A stretch of DNA of 64,000 bases, taken from contig JACKDW010000011.1 in assembly GCA_020633295.1 (NCBI GenBank), positions 186,001 to 250,000 on the forward strand. The letters run 5' to 3'. A model generated the notes under the pieces. That model was not told where the DNA came from and ran no database searches. It saw only the letters and a program-made list of their open reading frames with translations. The position numbers were made by a program, and so were the translations under genes. This document shows, in pieces, positions 1 to 8,903 of the stretch. The stretch's first letter is position 1, and each line of letters begins with the position of its first letter. Source of the stretch: Myxococcales bacterium (lineage in GTDB: Bacteria; Myxococcota_A; Polyangia; Nannocystales; Nannocystaceae).

Positions 1-434
1 ACGTTGGTGAACGCGCCGCCGTCGTTGCGCAGCAGCTGGCTCTGGGCCTCCCAGGTCGCGCCCAGGATGATGTCCTGGTCACCGTCGTTGTCGATGTCGC
101 AGGTCTTGATGCTGTGCGCCGTGTCGGGGTCGCCGCCGAACACGTCCATGCTGATGTCGGAGAAGGCCGCGCCGGCGTCGTTGTGGAACGCCTGGTTGGG
201 CATCTCGGCGTCGTCGGTGCCCTCGAACACGCCGCCGACGTTGGCGAACAGGATGTCGACGAAGCCGTCGTTGTCGAGGTCGACGAGCTCGACGTCGCGC
301 GACCAGTACTGACCGGCGTCGTTGAAGACGGCCTGGTCGACGGGGTTCCAGGGGGCCGCGCTCGCGGTCAGCGAAACAAGCGCGACCGGCACGGCGAACA
401 GTGAGCAGGCAAGACGAGTGCGAGCAGCTGGCAT
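1..434 (-). CDS. Secreted FG-GAP/VCBS repeat protein, N-terminal part
   Basis: This gene runs off the left edge, so only about the first 144 residues are present. The translation opens with a Sec-type signal peptide (Arg near the N-terminus, hydrophobic stretch, Ala-Ser-Ala-Ala before the mature end at about residue 27). It continues into calcium-binding-type FG-GAP units such as DLDNDGFVDILFAN and DIDNDGDQDIILG, which are blades of a beta-propeller. The start ATG at 432-434 is supported by a GAAGGAG Shine-Dalgarno about 10 bases upstream. Such proteins are exported surface or extracellular proteins of unknown ligand; no catalytic domain is visible in the part present. The identity as an FG-GAP protein is firm, the role is not known. 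Confidence 0.8.
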   Translation of the reverse strand, partial: MPAARTRLACSLFAVPVALVSLTASAAPWNPVDQAVFNDAGQYWSRDVELVDLDNDGFVDILFANVGGVFEGTDDAEMPNQAFHNDAGAAFSDISMDVFGGDPDTAHSIKTCDIDNDGDQDIILGATWEAQSQLLRNDGGAFTN

Positions 435-624
435 GAAGTGAAGACTCCTTCAGACCTGTAGTCTGCAGCGCCGACGCCAGATCCTGCTGGCGCCCCATCG
501 GCTGTGATCCCGGCGGCTTGCGGCTTGCGGCGCGCGATCGCGCGGCGTCACGTGTGCAAGCTTGCGCGTTTTGATGGCAGAGTTCGCCTGCTCGAGCGCA
601 GGTCCTGCCATCGACCGCGCGCGA

Positions 625-2541
625 TCACTCGCACTCGCCGGTCGGGCTCCCGCACTCGCCCGCGCCCGCGCATACGCCGCTTACGCACTCCGCGTCGAAC
701 CGGCACGCGGTCCCCGGCTCGAGCGCGTCGGGGCAGTAGTGCTCGCCGCACTCCTCGGGCAGCAGGACCTTGCGCTCGTAGTGTCGCGGCAGCTTCGTGA
801 TCCCGGAGCTGTCGAGATCGCCGGCGTCCTCCGCCGGCCCCGCGCGCGTGCCCTCGCCGCGCTCCCACATCCGCACGAAGTCGTCGGCCGAGCTGCGCAG
901 CGGGCCCGAGTCGCTGCCGAGCGCGTCGAGCTCGTCGAGCATGTCGGTGAGCAGCCCGATGTGCCCGAGGCCGAGCTCGTCGAACTGCGTGCCCAGGCGC
1001 GCCGGGCCGAGCTCGCGCTCGTCGCGAGCCTGGCACTGCGCCTCCTCGACGAACGAGCCCGAGCACGCGTCGGGGCCGAAGCGCGGGCGCGTCTGCTGGA
1101 TGAAGCCGTTGAGGTCGGAGCCGAGGCCCATGGCCACCTTCAGCCCCAGGCGCCCGAAGTCGTAGGCCTGCGCGAACGAGCGCGTCGAGCCGTGGCAGCT
1201 GTTGGCGACCGCCGAGTGGTCGTAGGTGTTGACCTCGTCGGGCGCCGTCCGCAGGCCGATCATGCCGCCGGTCTCGCGCACGAGCCCGGCGACCCAGGCC
1301 GGCGTCGTCTTCTCCTCGCGCTGCTTCTCCGTCAGCATGACCTCGCGGAAGTGCGCGTGCGACAGGTAGAACGGGTAGTAGTCGTTCTGCTTGGCGAGCT
1401 CGTAGACGTCGCGCACGCTCTGCTCCGAGAGGTGCGCCGCGTCGACCAGCATGCCGCGGTCCATCATCTCCTGCACCAGCTCACGACCCTCCGCGGTGAG
1501 CCCGAGCGTGTTCTTGCAATTGGCGTCGACGTCGAAGCCGAGCGTGAGCGTGTCGGTCGTCAGCCCGCAGTCCTCGTCGATGTGGCAGTTCTCGGAGTAC
1601 TGCGCGATGTGGAAGATCGTGTTGTGCGGCGCGGCGCCGCCGAAGCGGTTGTCGAGCTGGTGCACCGGCTGCAGCGTGCGCACGCCGAGCGCGTGCAGCT
1701 TGTCGAGCTCCGCGCGCCAGTCGCCGTCGCCCATGACGTGCGAGGCCTCGACGCTGAGCACGAGCGCGAGCTTGTCCTCCTCGATGATCCGGCGCGCGTC
1801 CGCAGCGGAGCGCGCGATCTCGGCCCACTCGACGCTGTCGGCGAGCTCGTTCATCTGCTGCAGCTGGAGGTACACGTCGTCCATCTCGTCGCACTGGGGG
1901 CGCTCGACGTTCTCGGGCCGGGCCGCCTTGCACAGGAAGTTGAACGAGACCGCCGAGACCACCTCGAGCCGCAGGCCGCCGTCGTAGGCCGCCTTGAGGT
2001 GCCCCTCCCACGACTGCTGGTGCGCGATCGTGTCCCAGCGCGGCCACGACTCGAGCGACGGCCAGCCGCTCGTGCGATCGGCGTGGACGCCGGTGTCGCC
2101 CTTGGTCCCCGGGATCGCGCCGATCTCCTCGCTGACGAGCGCGCCGCCGCCGAGCACGATCCCGGCGATCAGCGGGACCTGCAGCGAGAGCTCCTCGAGC
2201 GTGATGTCGGGGCACGTCCCGAGCAGCGGCGCGAGGTCGTCGCGCAGCCACGCGTGGTCGCCCGGGTCGCCGCCGTCGCAGGGCGCGAGCGCGACCTCCG
2301 GGGCGCCGCGCGCGGTCCCGTGCATCCAGCCGCCGCCGAACGCGTTCTCGGCGAACATGTGCAGGTGGAGGTCCGCCACGCCCTGCAGCGGCTCCGGCTC
2401 GCTCGGCCCGTCAGTCGCGTCGGTCGCGCTCGAGTCGCTGCCCGAGTCGCTGTCGGTGCTGATCCAGTCCATGTGAACGGTGTACCCGCAGGCGGGCGCG
2501 ACGAGCACGATCGAGGAGAGCGCGAGGAGCCAGGTTCGCAT
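625..2541 (-). CDS. Lipoprotein, membrane dipeptidase (peptidase M19)-like hydrolase
   Basis: The 638-residue product has a lipoprotein signal peptide ending APAC (Cys18), a Ser/Asp-rich linker to about residue 50, and then an amidohydrolase-type barrel. Metal-site motifs are visible in order: DLHLH (His59, His61), a Glu in LSVEASH (about residue 264), a His in PVHQLDNRF, DAAHLSE (about 367) and LSHAHF (about 390). GGMIGL and GLGSDLNGF follow, as in renal-dipeptidase (M19) enzymes, which cleave dipeptides with two zinc ions. The protein is longer than a typical M19 enzyme (about 350-400 aa) because of the linker and a Cys-rich tail (about 600-638) holding six or so cysteines. It should sit on the outer face of a membrane. 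The substrate is not predictable. The M19 assignment rests on motif order and is fairly sure. Confidence 0.8.
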   Translation of the reverse strand: MRTWLLALSSIVLVAPACGYTVHMDWISTDSDSGSDSSATDATDGPSEPEPLQGVADLHLHMFAENAFGGGWMHGTARGAPEVALAPCDGGDPGDHAWLRDDLAPLLGTCPDITLEELSLQVPLIAGIVLGGGALVSEEIGAIPGTKGDTGVHADRTSGWPSLESWPRWDTIAHQQSWEGHLKAAYDGGLRLEVVSAVSFNFLCKAARPENVERPQCDEMDDVYLQLQQMNELADSVEWAEIARSAADARRIIEEDKLALVLSVEASHVMGDGDWRAELDKLHALGVRTLQPVHQLDNRFGGAAPHNTIFHIAQYSENCHIDEDCGLTTDTLTLGFDVDANCKNTLGLTAEGRELVQEMMDRGMLVDAAHLSEQSVRDVYELAKQNDYYPFYLSHAHFREVMLTEKQREEKTTPAWVAGLVRETGGMIGLRTAPDEVNTYDHSAVANSCHGSTRSFAQAYDFGRLGLKVAMGLGSDLNGFIQQTRPRFGPDACSGSFVEEAQCQARDERELGPARLGTQFDELGLGHIGLLTDMLDELDALGSDSGPLRSSADDFVRMWERGEGTRAGPAEDAGDLDSSGITKLPRHYERKVLLPEECGEHYCPDALEPGTACRFDAECVSGVCAGAGECGSPTGECE

Positions 2542-2642
2542 GCGCCATGGATAACACGGCTCTCGCCGCGCGCGGTCGGCTCGCGCCCGCTTTCGGCGGT
2601 CACCGGGGACCGGCCGTAGCGAGCCCTCGCGGCGCGCGTCGC

Positions 2643-3443
2643 CTAGCCGAGCAGCGCGCGCAGCTCGTCGATCGCGGTGTACGAAAAATCAGGCGCGTTG
2701 ATCCGCTCGCGCGCCGCCGTCAGCGTCTTGACCAGCGCCGCGTGCTCGCGCTGCAGCGCGTCGAGCTCCTGACGCAGGCGGTCACGCTGGCTCGTGAGCG
2801 CGTCGACGCGCCCCGTGAGCTCGAGCGTCCGCTGGATCTTCAGGATCCCCTGGGCGTCGAGGATGTTCTGCCGATCGAGCTGCCCGAGCGGCGTCTGCTC
2901 GAGGAAGTCGATCACCGCGTCGTCCAGGCGGAAACCATCGAGATCGAGCCCGATCTGCTCGAGCAGGCGGTCCTTGAGCTGGTCGCGGTCGGAGTACAGC
3001 TGTTCGAACTCGAATTGCTTGCCGACGGTCTTCAGCGCCTCCGAGAACTTGCTCGCGAACAGCTCGACGAGCGTCGCGTGATCCGAGGCGCGCGCGCAGC
3101 CCAGCGTCCGCGCGACCTTCAGCACGTCCTCGCGCGTCGCGCCGACGCGGACGAAGAACCGGGCGGTGATGTCCGCGCGGATGTTGTCGCGGCAGATCAG
3201 CCCCGTGCTCCCCCGGCGATCGACATCGATGATCTTGACCGAGATGTCGAGCCGCTCGGCGCGGTGGATGATCGGCAGCACGAAGCCGCCGGTGAAGGTC
3301 ACCTCGGGCTCCGCGTTCAGCTTGTTGATGATGAGCGCGGTCCCTTGCTCGACCTTGGTGTACAGCGACAGCAGCGCGAGCGCCGAGGCGGCCAGGACGA
3401 AGAGGCACACGCCGGCGACGACGAACAGGGGTACGAGACTCAC
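2643..3443 (-). CDS. Band 7/SPFH domain membrane protein
   Basis: An N-terminal transmembrane helix (about residues 3-27) is followed by an SPFH/Band-7 domain with the typical opening KVEQGTALIINK and the segment DNIRADITARFFVRV. A C-terminal coiled coil (about 205-255) is rich in Arg, Gln and Leu. At about 266 residues it is shorter than classical flotillins, lacking their long repeat region. Proteins of this superfamily oligomerise at membranes and act as scaffolds for proteases or microdomains. I chose the GTG at 3443 because a strong GAGGAAGAGGAG lies 7 bases upstream. An ATG at 3470 in the same frame would instead bury this ribosome-binding site within the coding sequence. No partner gene is adjacent. 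Confidence 0.82.
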   Translation of the reverse strand: MSLVPLFVVAGVCLFVLAASALALLSLYTKVEQGTALIINKLNAEPEVTFTGGFVLPIIHRAERLDISVKIIDVDRRGSTGLICRDNIRADITARFFVRVGATREDVLKVARTLGCARASDHATLVELFASKFSEALKTVGKQFEFEQLYSDRDQLKDRLLEQIGLDLDGFRLDDAVIDFLEQTPLGQLDRQNILDAQGILKIQRTLELTGRVDALTSQRDRLRQELDALQREHAALVKTLTAARERINAPDFSYTAIDELRALLG

Positions 3444-3450
3444 GGCGCGC

Positions 3451-3462
3451 TCCTCTTCCTCA
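3451..3462 (-). promoter_or_regulatory. Shine-Dalgarno deciding the Band-7 start
   Basis: On the minus strand this reads GAGGAAGAGGAG, a purine-rich anti-Shine-Dalgarno match placed 7 bases before the GTG at 3443. It argues for GTG rather than the upstream ATG at 3470. Confidence 0.6.
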
Positions 3463-3547
3463 GCGTGCATCGTAGTGCACTGGCGGGCGCGGGCGTGGGC
3501 GCCCGCGTCCGGCGGTCGTCTTCGCGCGCGCGGGGTCGATTGTGCGC

Positions 3548-4867
3548 TCAGCGTGCGCGGCGGCGACGGGCCAGCAGGAGCAGCAGCGCGACCGCGGCGA
3601 GCGGCGCGGGCCCGCGCTGACTCGAGCGACAGCCGCAGCCCTCCGCGTCGTCGTCCTCGTCGGCGCCGTCCGTGCCGGTCGGCCCGCCGCCCGTGGACGC
3701 GCCGCCGTCGCTCGCGCTCGCGCTCGCATCGTCGTCATCGTCGTCATCATCGTCGTCGTCGTCGCCCGCGCTGTCGCCCGTGGTCGTCGCCGGCTCTGGG
3801 AAGTCGACGTCGCCGACGGCGATCAGGACCGGCGCGCTCTCGGCCTCGTTGCCCTCGCCGTCGCGCGCGACCGCGCGGAACTCGTAGAGGCCCTCGACGT
3901 CGTAGCTGCGCGTCCACGTGTAGGGCGGCGTGAGCACCGTGCCCGCGAGCGCGCCGTCCTGCAGGAGCTTGACCTGCGAGACCGAGATGTCGTCGCTGGC
4001 CTCGGCCTCGAGCACGATGTCCTCGTTGACGGCGAAGCGCGCGTGGTCCTCGGGCGCGACGAGCGAGACGACGGGCGCGCCGCCGCCCGGGTTCGCGGGC
4101 TCGCCGAGCGCGCCCGCGAGCTCCTGGAACGAGTTTTGCTGTCCCGGAGGACAGTACGATTGGTGCTCCGCGTCGCAGTAGTTCTCGCCCTCGATCGGGA
4201 AGCACGCGTCGGCGAACTCGGCGAGGTTGTTGACCTGGTTCGGGTACATCAGGTCGACGGTGTCGGCGACGTGATCGAGCCCGAGCGTGTGGCCGGCCTC
4301 GTGGCTGACGGTCGCCGCGACCTCGGACGCGGCCGCGTTGTCGCTGGCGCCGAAGAACGCGAAGCCGACCCCGAGCGGGTTGCCGCCGCAGCCGACGCTC
4401 GCGAAGCCGAGCTTGCCCGGCAGCTTCCCGGTCGGCGACACGACGATCATCGTGTACTCGTAGACCTCGGCGCCGGGGCGCTCGTCGGTGACCTCGAGGT
4501 TCAGGCCCGCGTAGTCGGCGCGGACCTCGTTGAGGATCGCGGCCCGCAGCGGCCCGCCCGGGTCCTCGCCGAAGGGCGCGTAGGTGCCGCCCCAGCCGGT
4601 CAGCGAGGTCTCGTTCTTGCTCGCGTTGTCCCACAGCGCCTCGGTGATCTCGGCGCCGTCGAAGTTGACGAACAGGATGTGCGGCGCGCCGTCGGCCCGC
4701 GAGAAGCCGCGCAGCGGCGCGCGGGCGACGTCGGGCGCGTCCTCCCACCAGTCGTAGCTCGCCGGGGGCGCGGCCGCGCTGGCGCGCGCGGACTGGGAGA
4801 GCAGGAGCGCGGCGGCGAGGCCGGCCGCGCGCAGCGTCGGTACCAACGGACCTGTCATTGTCTTCAT
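3548..4867 (-). CDS. Secreted metzincin-type zinc metalloprotease with MYXO-CTERM-like tail
   Basis: The 439-residue precursor has a signal peptide (to about residue 33) and a protease domain with HEAGHTLGLDH (about 188-198). That is the three-His zinc motif HExxHxxGxxH with the catalytic Glu, and it is followed by a plausible Met-turn LMYPN. Next come an Ig-like beta domain (about 260-350) resembling chitinase/cadherin-like modules, a run of 13 Asp, an Ala/Ser/Gly linker, and a C-terminal CGC motif, hydrophobic helix and Arg cluster (about 411-439). The latter is the layout of MYXO-CTERM sorting tails, which are processed at the cell envelope in myxobacteria. It lies only 10 bases after the FG-GAP lipoprotein gene at 4878-6569 and is probably cotranscribed. 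The natural substrate is unknown. Confidence 0.85.
   Translation of the reverse strand: MKTMTGPLVPTLRAAGLAAALLLSQSARASAAAPPASYDWWEDAPDVARAPLRGFSRADGAPHILFVNFDGAEITEALWDNASKNETSLTGWGGTYAPFGEDPGGPLRAAILNEVRADYAGLNLEVTDERPGAEVYEYTMIVVSPTGKLPGKLGFASVGCGGNPLGVGFAFFGASDNAAASEVAATVSHEAGHTLGLDHVADTVDLMYPNQVNNLAEFADACFPIEGENYCDAEHQSYCPPGQQNSFQELAGALGEPANPGGGAPVVSLVAPEDHARFAVNEDIVLEAEASDDISVSQVKLLQDGALAGTVLTPPYTWTRSYDVEGLYEFRAVARDGEGNEAESAPVLIAVGDVDFPEPATTTGDSAGDDDDDDDDDDDDASASASDGGASTGGGPTGTDGADEDDDAEGCGCRSSQRGPAPLAAVALLLLLARRRRAR
3728..3766 (-). repeat. Asp-codon trinucleotide tract
   Basis: Thirteen consecutive GAC/GAT codons (on the minus strand) encode poly-Asp in the linker between the Ig-like domain and the sorting tail of the metalloprotease. 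The mix of GAC and GAT shows the tract is not a pure microsatellite, but its length could still vary between strains. Confidence 0.85.
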
Positions 4868-4877
4868 GCTCCTCGCG

Positions 4878-6569
4878 CTACCCGGGCGGCTCCGGCTTGC
4901 AGACCCCGCCGTTCTCGATCTGCGCGTTGGTCCGGAAGGTGTTGAGCGTCTCCCAGTTCGGCTGCTCGTACTGCGGGATCGTCCCGTCCTCGCGGACGTT
5001 GGTGACGTGGTAGGTGTGCTGGTTCCAGATCCGGCGCGCCTGGATCCAGCGATCCTCGACGTCCCGGACCGCCTTGATCGTGAAGTTCGCGGGCGGCTGG
5101 CCCTCGTAGATGCTGTCGCTCGAGGTCACGAGGATCTCGGCCGAGCCGTCGTTGTCGATGTCGGCGACGACCGGGTACTCGATCAGCGTGCGGCTCGTCC
5201 GCGGCGTCTGCAGCAGCACCTCGCCGCTCTCGCCGTCGAAGATCAGGCTGTAGTCCTCGTCGCCGTACATCGCCTCCGCGATCCCGTTGCCGATGAAGTC
5301 GAACGCGGTGCCCGCCGCGACGCCCGACTGGTCGGAGACCACGGCCATCCACAGCACCGAGAGATCCTGCTTGAACACCGAGTAGTTGTTCGCCGAGCTC
5401 ATCGCGAACTCGGCCTTGCCGTCGCCGTCGAAGTCGTGCACGCAGCCGGGGCGGATCCAGTTGTTGAACTGCGGCGGGTCAGGCGTGGGGTGCTCGTTGA
5501 GGAACTTGATCTCGCCGTCGTGCTCGAGGACGCTGATGCCGTTGCGGTTGGAGACGATGATCTCGGGGTAGGGGTCGTCGTCGAAGTTCGCGACCTGCGG
5601 GAAGCCGCCCTCGATCTCGTCGCGCAGCCAGAACAGCTCTCCGTCGTGGAACCACGCGCTCGCGCCCATCACGACCTCGAGGTCGCCGTCGCCGTCGAGG
5701 TCGGCGGCCGTGACCGCGCCGCCGATCCCGACCGCGCCGGCCTTGCCCTCCGGCCGGCTCCACACGAGCTTGCCCTCGTGATCGAGGACCTTCGAGCCCA
5801 TCAGGATCTCGACGTCGCCGTCGTTGTCGAGGTCCGCGAGCGCGACCGCGTGCGTGCTGTTGGCCGTCTCCGGGCTGGTCCACAGCACGCTGCCGTCGTG
5901 GTTGTAGGCGACCGTGGTGCCCATGCCGCCGGCGATGATCTCGACGAGCCCGTCGCCGTCGATGTCGCCGAGCGCCGGCGTGACGCCGGAGTCGGTGGAG
6001 CCGTCCATCTGGTAGTGGACCTCGCCCGTCGCGCCGTCGAGCACGTACATCTTCCCGTAGGCGAACAGCGACGGGTAGCCGGTGACGATGACGTCGGGCG
6101 TGTCGCACAGGTCGATCTCGCCGTCGTTGTTGTCGTCGGTGAGGTTGGCGACGAGCGGGAGCGTGAACGTGTAGCGGGCGTCGACCGGCCCCAGCCACTT
6201 CCACTGCTCCTCCGGTTCGAAGCTGTCCGGCGGCGCCTGCTCGCGGCAGCCGGTGAAGCCGTCGTTCTCGACGACCTTGCAGGTCGGCGGCGGGTCCTCC
6301 GTCGGCAGATCCACGCCGCCCGTCATCGCCGGCCCGACGTCGTACTTGACCCCGTCGGTGGTGGTCCCGCCCGTCGGTCCCGCGCTCGCGCCGTCGGTCG
6401 CGCTGCCGTCGGTCGCGCCGCTCGAGCTCGAGCCCGCCGCGGTCGTGCCGCTGTCGATCGTCGTGATGCCGGCGTCGGTGGCGGAGTCACCCTCGCCGCC
6501 GTTGCACGCGAGCGCGAGCGCGAGCGCGAGGGGGGCGGGGCGTGAACGCGTTGCAAGCTCTCCGATCAT
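4878..6569 (-). CDS. FG-GAP/VCBS repeat lipoprotein
   Basis: A 563-residue protein with a lipoprotein signal (ALALAC, Cys22), a Ser/Thr/Gly/Asp-rich spacer to about residue 80, and then a chain of FG-GAP-type propeller units. Examples are DIDGDGLVEIIAGG, DLDNDGDVEILMG, DLDGDGDLEVVMG and DIDNDGSAEILVT. These acidic loops bind calcium in the integrin-like family. The C-terminal piece (GTIPQYEQPNWETLNTFRTN) is often seen at the end of such myxobacterial proteins. It is the first gene of a two-gene unit with the metalloprotease at 3548-4867 (10-base gap). Function is unknown; a surface scaffold or adhesin is possible. Confidence 0.82.
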   Translation of the reverse strand: MIGELATRSRPAPLALALALACNGGEGDSATDAGITTIDSGTTAAGSSSSGATDGSATDGASAGPTGGTTTDGVKYDVGPAMTGGVDLPTEDPPPTCKVVENDGFTGCREQAPPDSFEPEEQWKWLGPVDARYTFTLPLVANLTDDNNDGEIDLCDTPDVIVTGYPSLFAYGKMYVLDGATGEVHYQMDGSTDSGVTPALGDIDGDGLVEIIAGGMGTTVAYNHDGSVLWTSPETANSTHAVALADLDNDGDVEILMGSKVLDHEGKLVWSRPEGKAGAVGIGGAVTAADLDGDGDLEVVMGASAWFHDGELFWLRDEIEGGFPQVANFDDDPYPEIIVSNRNGISVLEHDGEIKFLNEHPTPDPPQFNNWIRPGCVHDFDGDGKAEFAMSSANNYSVFKQDLSVLWMAVVSDQSGVAAGTAFDFIGNGIAEAMYGDEDYSLIFDGESGEVLLQTPRTSRTLIEYPVVADIDNDGSAEILVTSSDSIYEGQPPANFTIKAVRDVEDRWIQARRIWNQHTYHVTNVREDGTIPQYEQPNWETLNTFRTNAQIENGGVCKPEPPG

Positions 6570-6906
6570 GTCATGGCGGCTCCTCCCGCTCGCGAGAGCG
6601 GCGTCGATGTACGTGCAATGAGTATCGACGCGGGCGCGCGCGCTCGGGAGGTCTGCACTCTCGAGAGCTCGTGCGTGATGTCGCGTGCTTGCATGTACAT
6701 GTCTTTTCGGCGTCGCGGCGCTTGATCGCCGTACGACCGCTGTTTCACGTCACGCGCCCTCGCGCGGCCACGGGAGGGCGCGCGCGAGCACGCGCGAGCA
6801 CGCGCGTTCTCGCGCGTGCCGAGTGCCTCGCGACGAGCTCGCGCGCGAGCGATCCCTCGCGCGCGCGCGAGCGAGCGAGCGAGATTTAACAGACGTCCCG
6901 CGCCGC
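6570..6906. other. Intergenic region with CG-alternating low-complexity DNA
   Basis: No gene is supported here. The segment between about 6770 and 6885 is a dense run of GCGCGCGAGC-type words with repeated GAGCACGCGC and an end block of GAGC tandem units, so it is rich in short palindromes and alternating purine-pyrimidine. The promoter of the FG-GAP lipoprotein gene should lie in the less biased part (6570-6770). Confidence 0.6.
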
Positions 6907-7488
6907 TCAGCCCGTCGGGCGCGCGACGTGTCGCAGCGTGATCGAGTAGCGGAGCGCCGTGACGGGCGGTACGCGGTGCTGCCAGCGCGCGCGCGCGAGC
7001 CCAGCGAGCAGCAGCGCCGAGCCGGGCTGCAGCTCGAGGGTCAGCGGCGCGCGGTCGCTCGGGTCGCGTCGCAGCTGCAGCCGCGCGGCGGCGCCGAGGC
7101 TCAGGATCATCACCTGCGGTCCGAACACCGCCGCGTCGGTGTGCCAGCCGATCCCGGCGCCCTTGGGGTAGCGGGTCACGATCGCCTGATCGAACGCGCG
7201 CCACGACGCGCCGACGCGCGAGAGCGTCTGGCTCGCGAGCTCCGCGAGCCAGGGCGGGATCGGCGTGACGGCCTCGAGGCGACGCCCCACGCTGACGTAC
7301 GCGTGGCCGAATTGCGCGTAGCCCCGCCGCATCGCGCGGCCGCGGAAGACGTCGTGGGTGTAGGAGAGCGCGTGGACGCGCGCGAGCGCCTCTCGCTGCT
7401 CCGCCGGCGTGAGCGCCGTGGCGAGCGCGAGCCCGTCTGGCGCGCCGTCCGGCAGCGTCATCGCTGCGTGTGGGTCGTTCGTCATCAT
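6907..7488 (-). CDS. AlkB-like 2-oxoglutarate/Fe(II)-dependent dioxygenase
   Basis: The 193-residue product has the iron-binding His-x-Asp in IGWHTDAA (His116, Asp118), the distal His in WQHRV (His171) and the 2-oxoglutarate-binding Arg pattern RYSITLR (Arg180, Arg186). These are the hallmarks of the AlkB family, whose members remove alkyl groups from nucleic-acid bases or proteins by oxidative demethylation. The length fits a single-domain bacterial AlkB-like protein. Whether it repairs DNA, modifies RNA or acts on protein cannot be told. A GAGG lies just before the double ATG start. The aldo/keto reductase gene ends 19 bases upstream on the same strand, suggesting cotranscription. Confidence 0.82.
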   Translation of the reverse strand: MMTNDPHAAMTLPDGAPDGLALATALTPAEQREALARVHALSYTHDVFRGRAMRRGYAQFGHAYVSVGRRLEAVTPIPPWLAELASQTLSRVGASWRAFDQAIVTRYPKGAGIGWHTDAAVFGPQVMILSLGAAARLQLRRDPSDRAPLTLELQPGSALLLAGLARARWQHRVPPVTALRYSITLRHVARPTG

Positions 7489-7507
7489 GACCTCGGCGCG
7501 CGCGGGC

Positions 7508-8494
7508 TCACGGGCGGCACGCGTCGACGTGGGGCGCGAGCGCCTCCCACAGGCGATGCCGCGAGAGCAGCTCGACCGCGCGGACGTTCTGCTCGACCTG
7601 CGCCGGGCGCTTCGCGCCCGCGATCGCCACGCTCACGCCAGGGCGCGTGCACACCCACGCGATCGCGAGCGCCGCGGGCGGCACGTCGACGCGCTGCCCG
7701 ACGAGCTCCAGCGCGCGCACGAGCGGACGAATTCGCGAGAACGCGGGCTCTTGAAATCGATGGTCGCGCGCGCGCAGGTCCGTGTCGGGGAAGCGCGGCG
7801 GCGCCCGAAATTTTCCGCTCAGCAGCCCGCGCGCCAGCGGCTCATAGGCGAGGACGCCGACGCGCTGCGCGGCGGGGCCGTCGGCGCCGCGCGGCGCCAC
7901 GACGTCGCGCAGGCCGTTTTCGAACTCGCGGCGGATCATCGAGTAGGGCGTCTGCAGGCTGGCGACCGGCGCGAGCTCGAGCGCGCGCGCGAGGCTCTGG
8001 GCGTCGTAGTTGCACAGGCCGAAGTAGCGGATCTTCCCCTGCTCCTGCAGCCGCGTGAGCGCCTCGAGGCTCGCCTCGAGCGGCGTGTCGCGCTCGCACG
8101 GCCAGTGGACCTGGAGCAGCGGGATCACGTCGAGGCGCAGGCGCCGGAGGCTCGCCTCCGTGTCGGTGACGATCCACTCCGGGTCGAGGTGACTCTGCGC
8201 GTGCATGCCCTCGTTGTCCCAGCGCACGCCGACCTTGGTCGCGATCACGACGTCGTGGCGTTTTGCCCCGAGCGCCTTCACGAGCACCTCGTCGGCGCGG
8301 CCGTGGCCGTAGAGCGGCGCGGTGTCGAACCAGTTGATGCCGCGCTCGAGCGCCGTCTGGACCGCCGCGAGCGAGTCCTCCTCGCGCACGTCGTCGCCCC
8401 ACCAGCGCTCGCCGATCGCCCAGCAGCCGAAGCCGACCGCGGAGAGCTGGAGGTCCGTCCCCGGGAGCGTGCGGTACTTCATCGCCGTCGCCAT
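7508..8494 (-). CDS. Aldo/keto reductase
   Basis: The 328-residue protein begins MATAMKYRTLPG. It carries the family tetrad Asp57 (FDTAP), Tyr62 (LYG), Lys87 (ATKVG) and His130 (QVHWP), plus the C-terminal NADPH-binding region AIAGAKRPAQVEQN. It belongs to the AKR superfamily, which reduces aldehydes or ketones with NADPH; the sequence pattern is of the YhdN/general-stress type rather than a sugar-specific enzyme. The start at 8494 is chosen by homology; ATG at 8482 (MKYRTLPG) is an alternative and neither has a strong Shine-Dalgarno. The reading frame stays open far upstream through antisense DNA of the next gene, but that part is not credible as protein. The AlkB-like gene follows after 19 bases. 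Confidence 0.88.
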   Translation of the reverse strand: MATAMKYRTLPGTDLQLSAVGFGCWAIGERWWGDDVREEDSLAAVQTALERGINWFDTAPLYGHGRADEVLVKALGAKRHDVVIATKVGVRWDNEGMHAQSHLDPEWIVTDTEASLRRLRLDVIPLLQVHWPCERDTPLEASLEALTRLQEQGKIRYFGLCNYDAQSLARALELAPVASLQTPYSMIRREFENGLRDVVAPRGADGPAAQRVGVLAYEPLARGLLSGKFRAPPRFPDTDLRARDHRFQEPAFSRIRPLVRALELVGQRVDVPPAALAIAWVCTRPGVSVAIAGAKRPAQVEQNVRAVELLSRHRLWEALAPHVDACRP

Positions 8495-8903
8495 CCCGGG
8501 CACGATATCGTGATTCTCGGGGGCGGGTCGGCGGGCCCGAACGGCGGGGCGGCGGGGCGCCCTCGCGCGCGGCCGCCGGGCGCGTCGGCTTGGGGCTCGC
8601 CGCGCGCGGCGATGATTCCTGACCTCTGCACCAGGTACATACACGCAGCTGACTCTGCGCCGGACGCGGCCCTGTGTGTGTCTGTGAAGACATGTTCGCA
8701 CCGGCGGTCGACATTGCGCGCGCGTGTGTGAGTAGCGTCGCGTGATCAAGCGCGGTCGCGCGAAAGTTTTTCCACGAGTACATTGGGACAGGATTGAAAC
8801 CTGCGCGGGACACGATAAGGTGCGCCGCTGTGCATGTCGCATCAGCGGCGCGGGGGCGCCGTGACCAGCGAGCATGCGACCTGCGCGAGAATGAGTGGAT
8901 CGA
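8495..8903. other. Divergent intergenic region
   Basis: About 400 bases separate the divergent aldo/keto reductase gene and the Gly-Asp-repeat lipoprotein gene. Base composition is noticeably more mixed from 8620 to 8830 than in the flanking genes, as expected of promoter DNA. I see no convincing -35/-10 pair, structured RNA or small gene. Confidence 0.5.

Noticed and set aside
562..2619. 685-codon plus-strand open frame opposite the M19-like gene
   Set aside because: It is Arg/Ala/Val-rich with no domain and lies antisense to a gene with clear motifs; long shadow frames are expected at this G+C.
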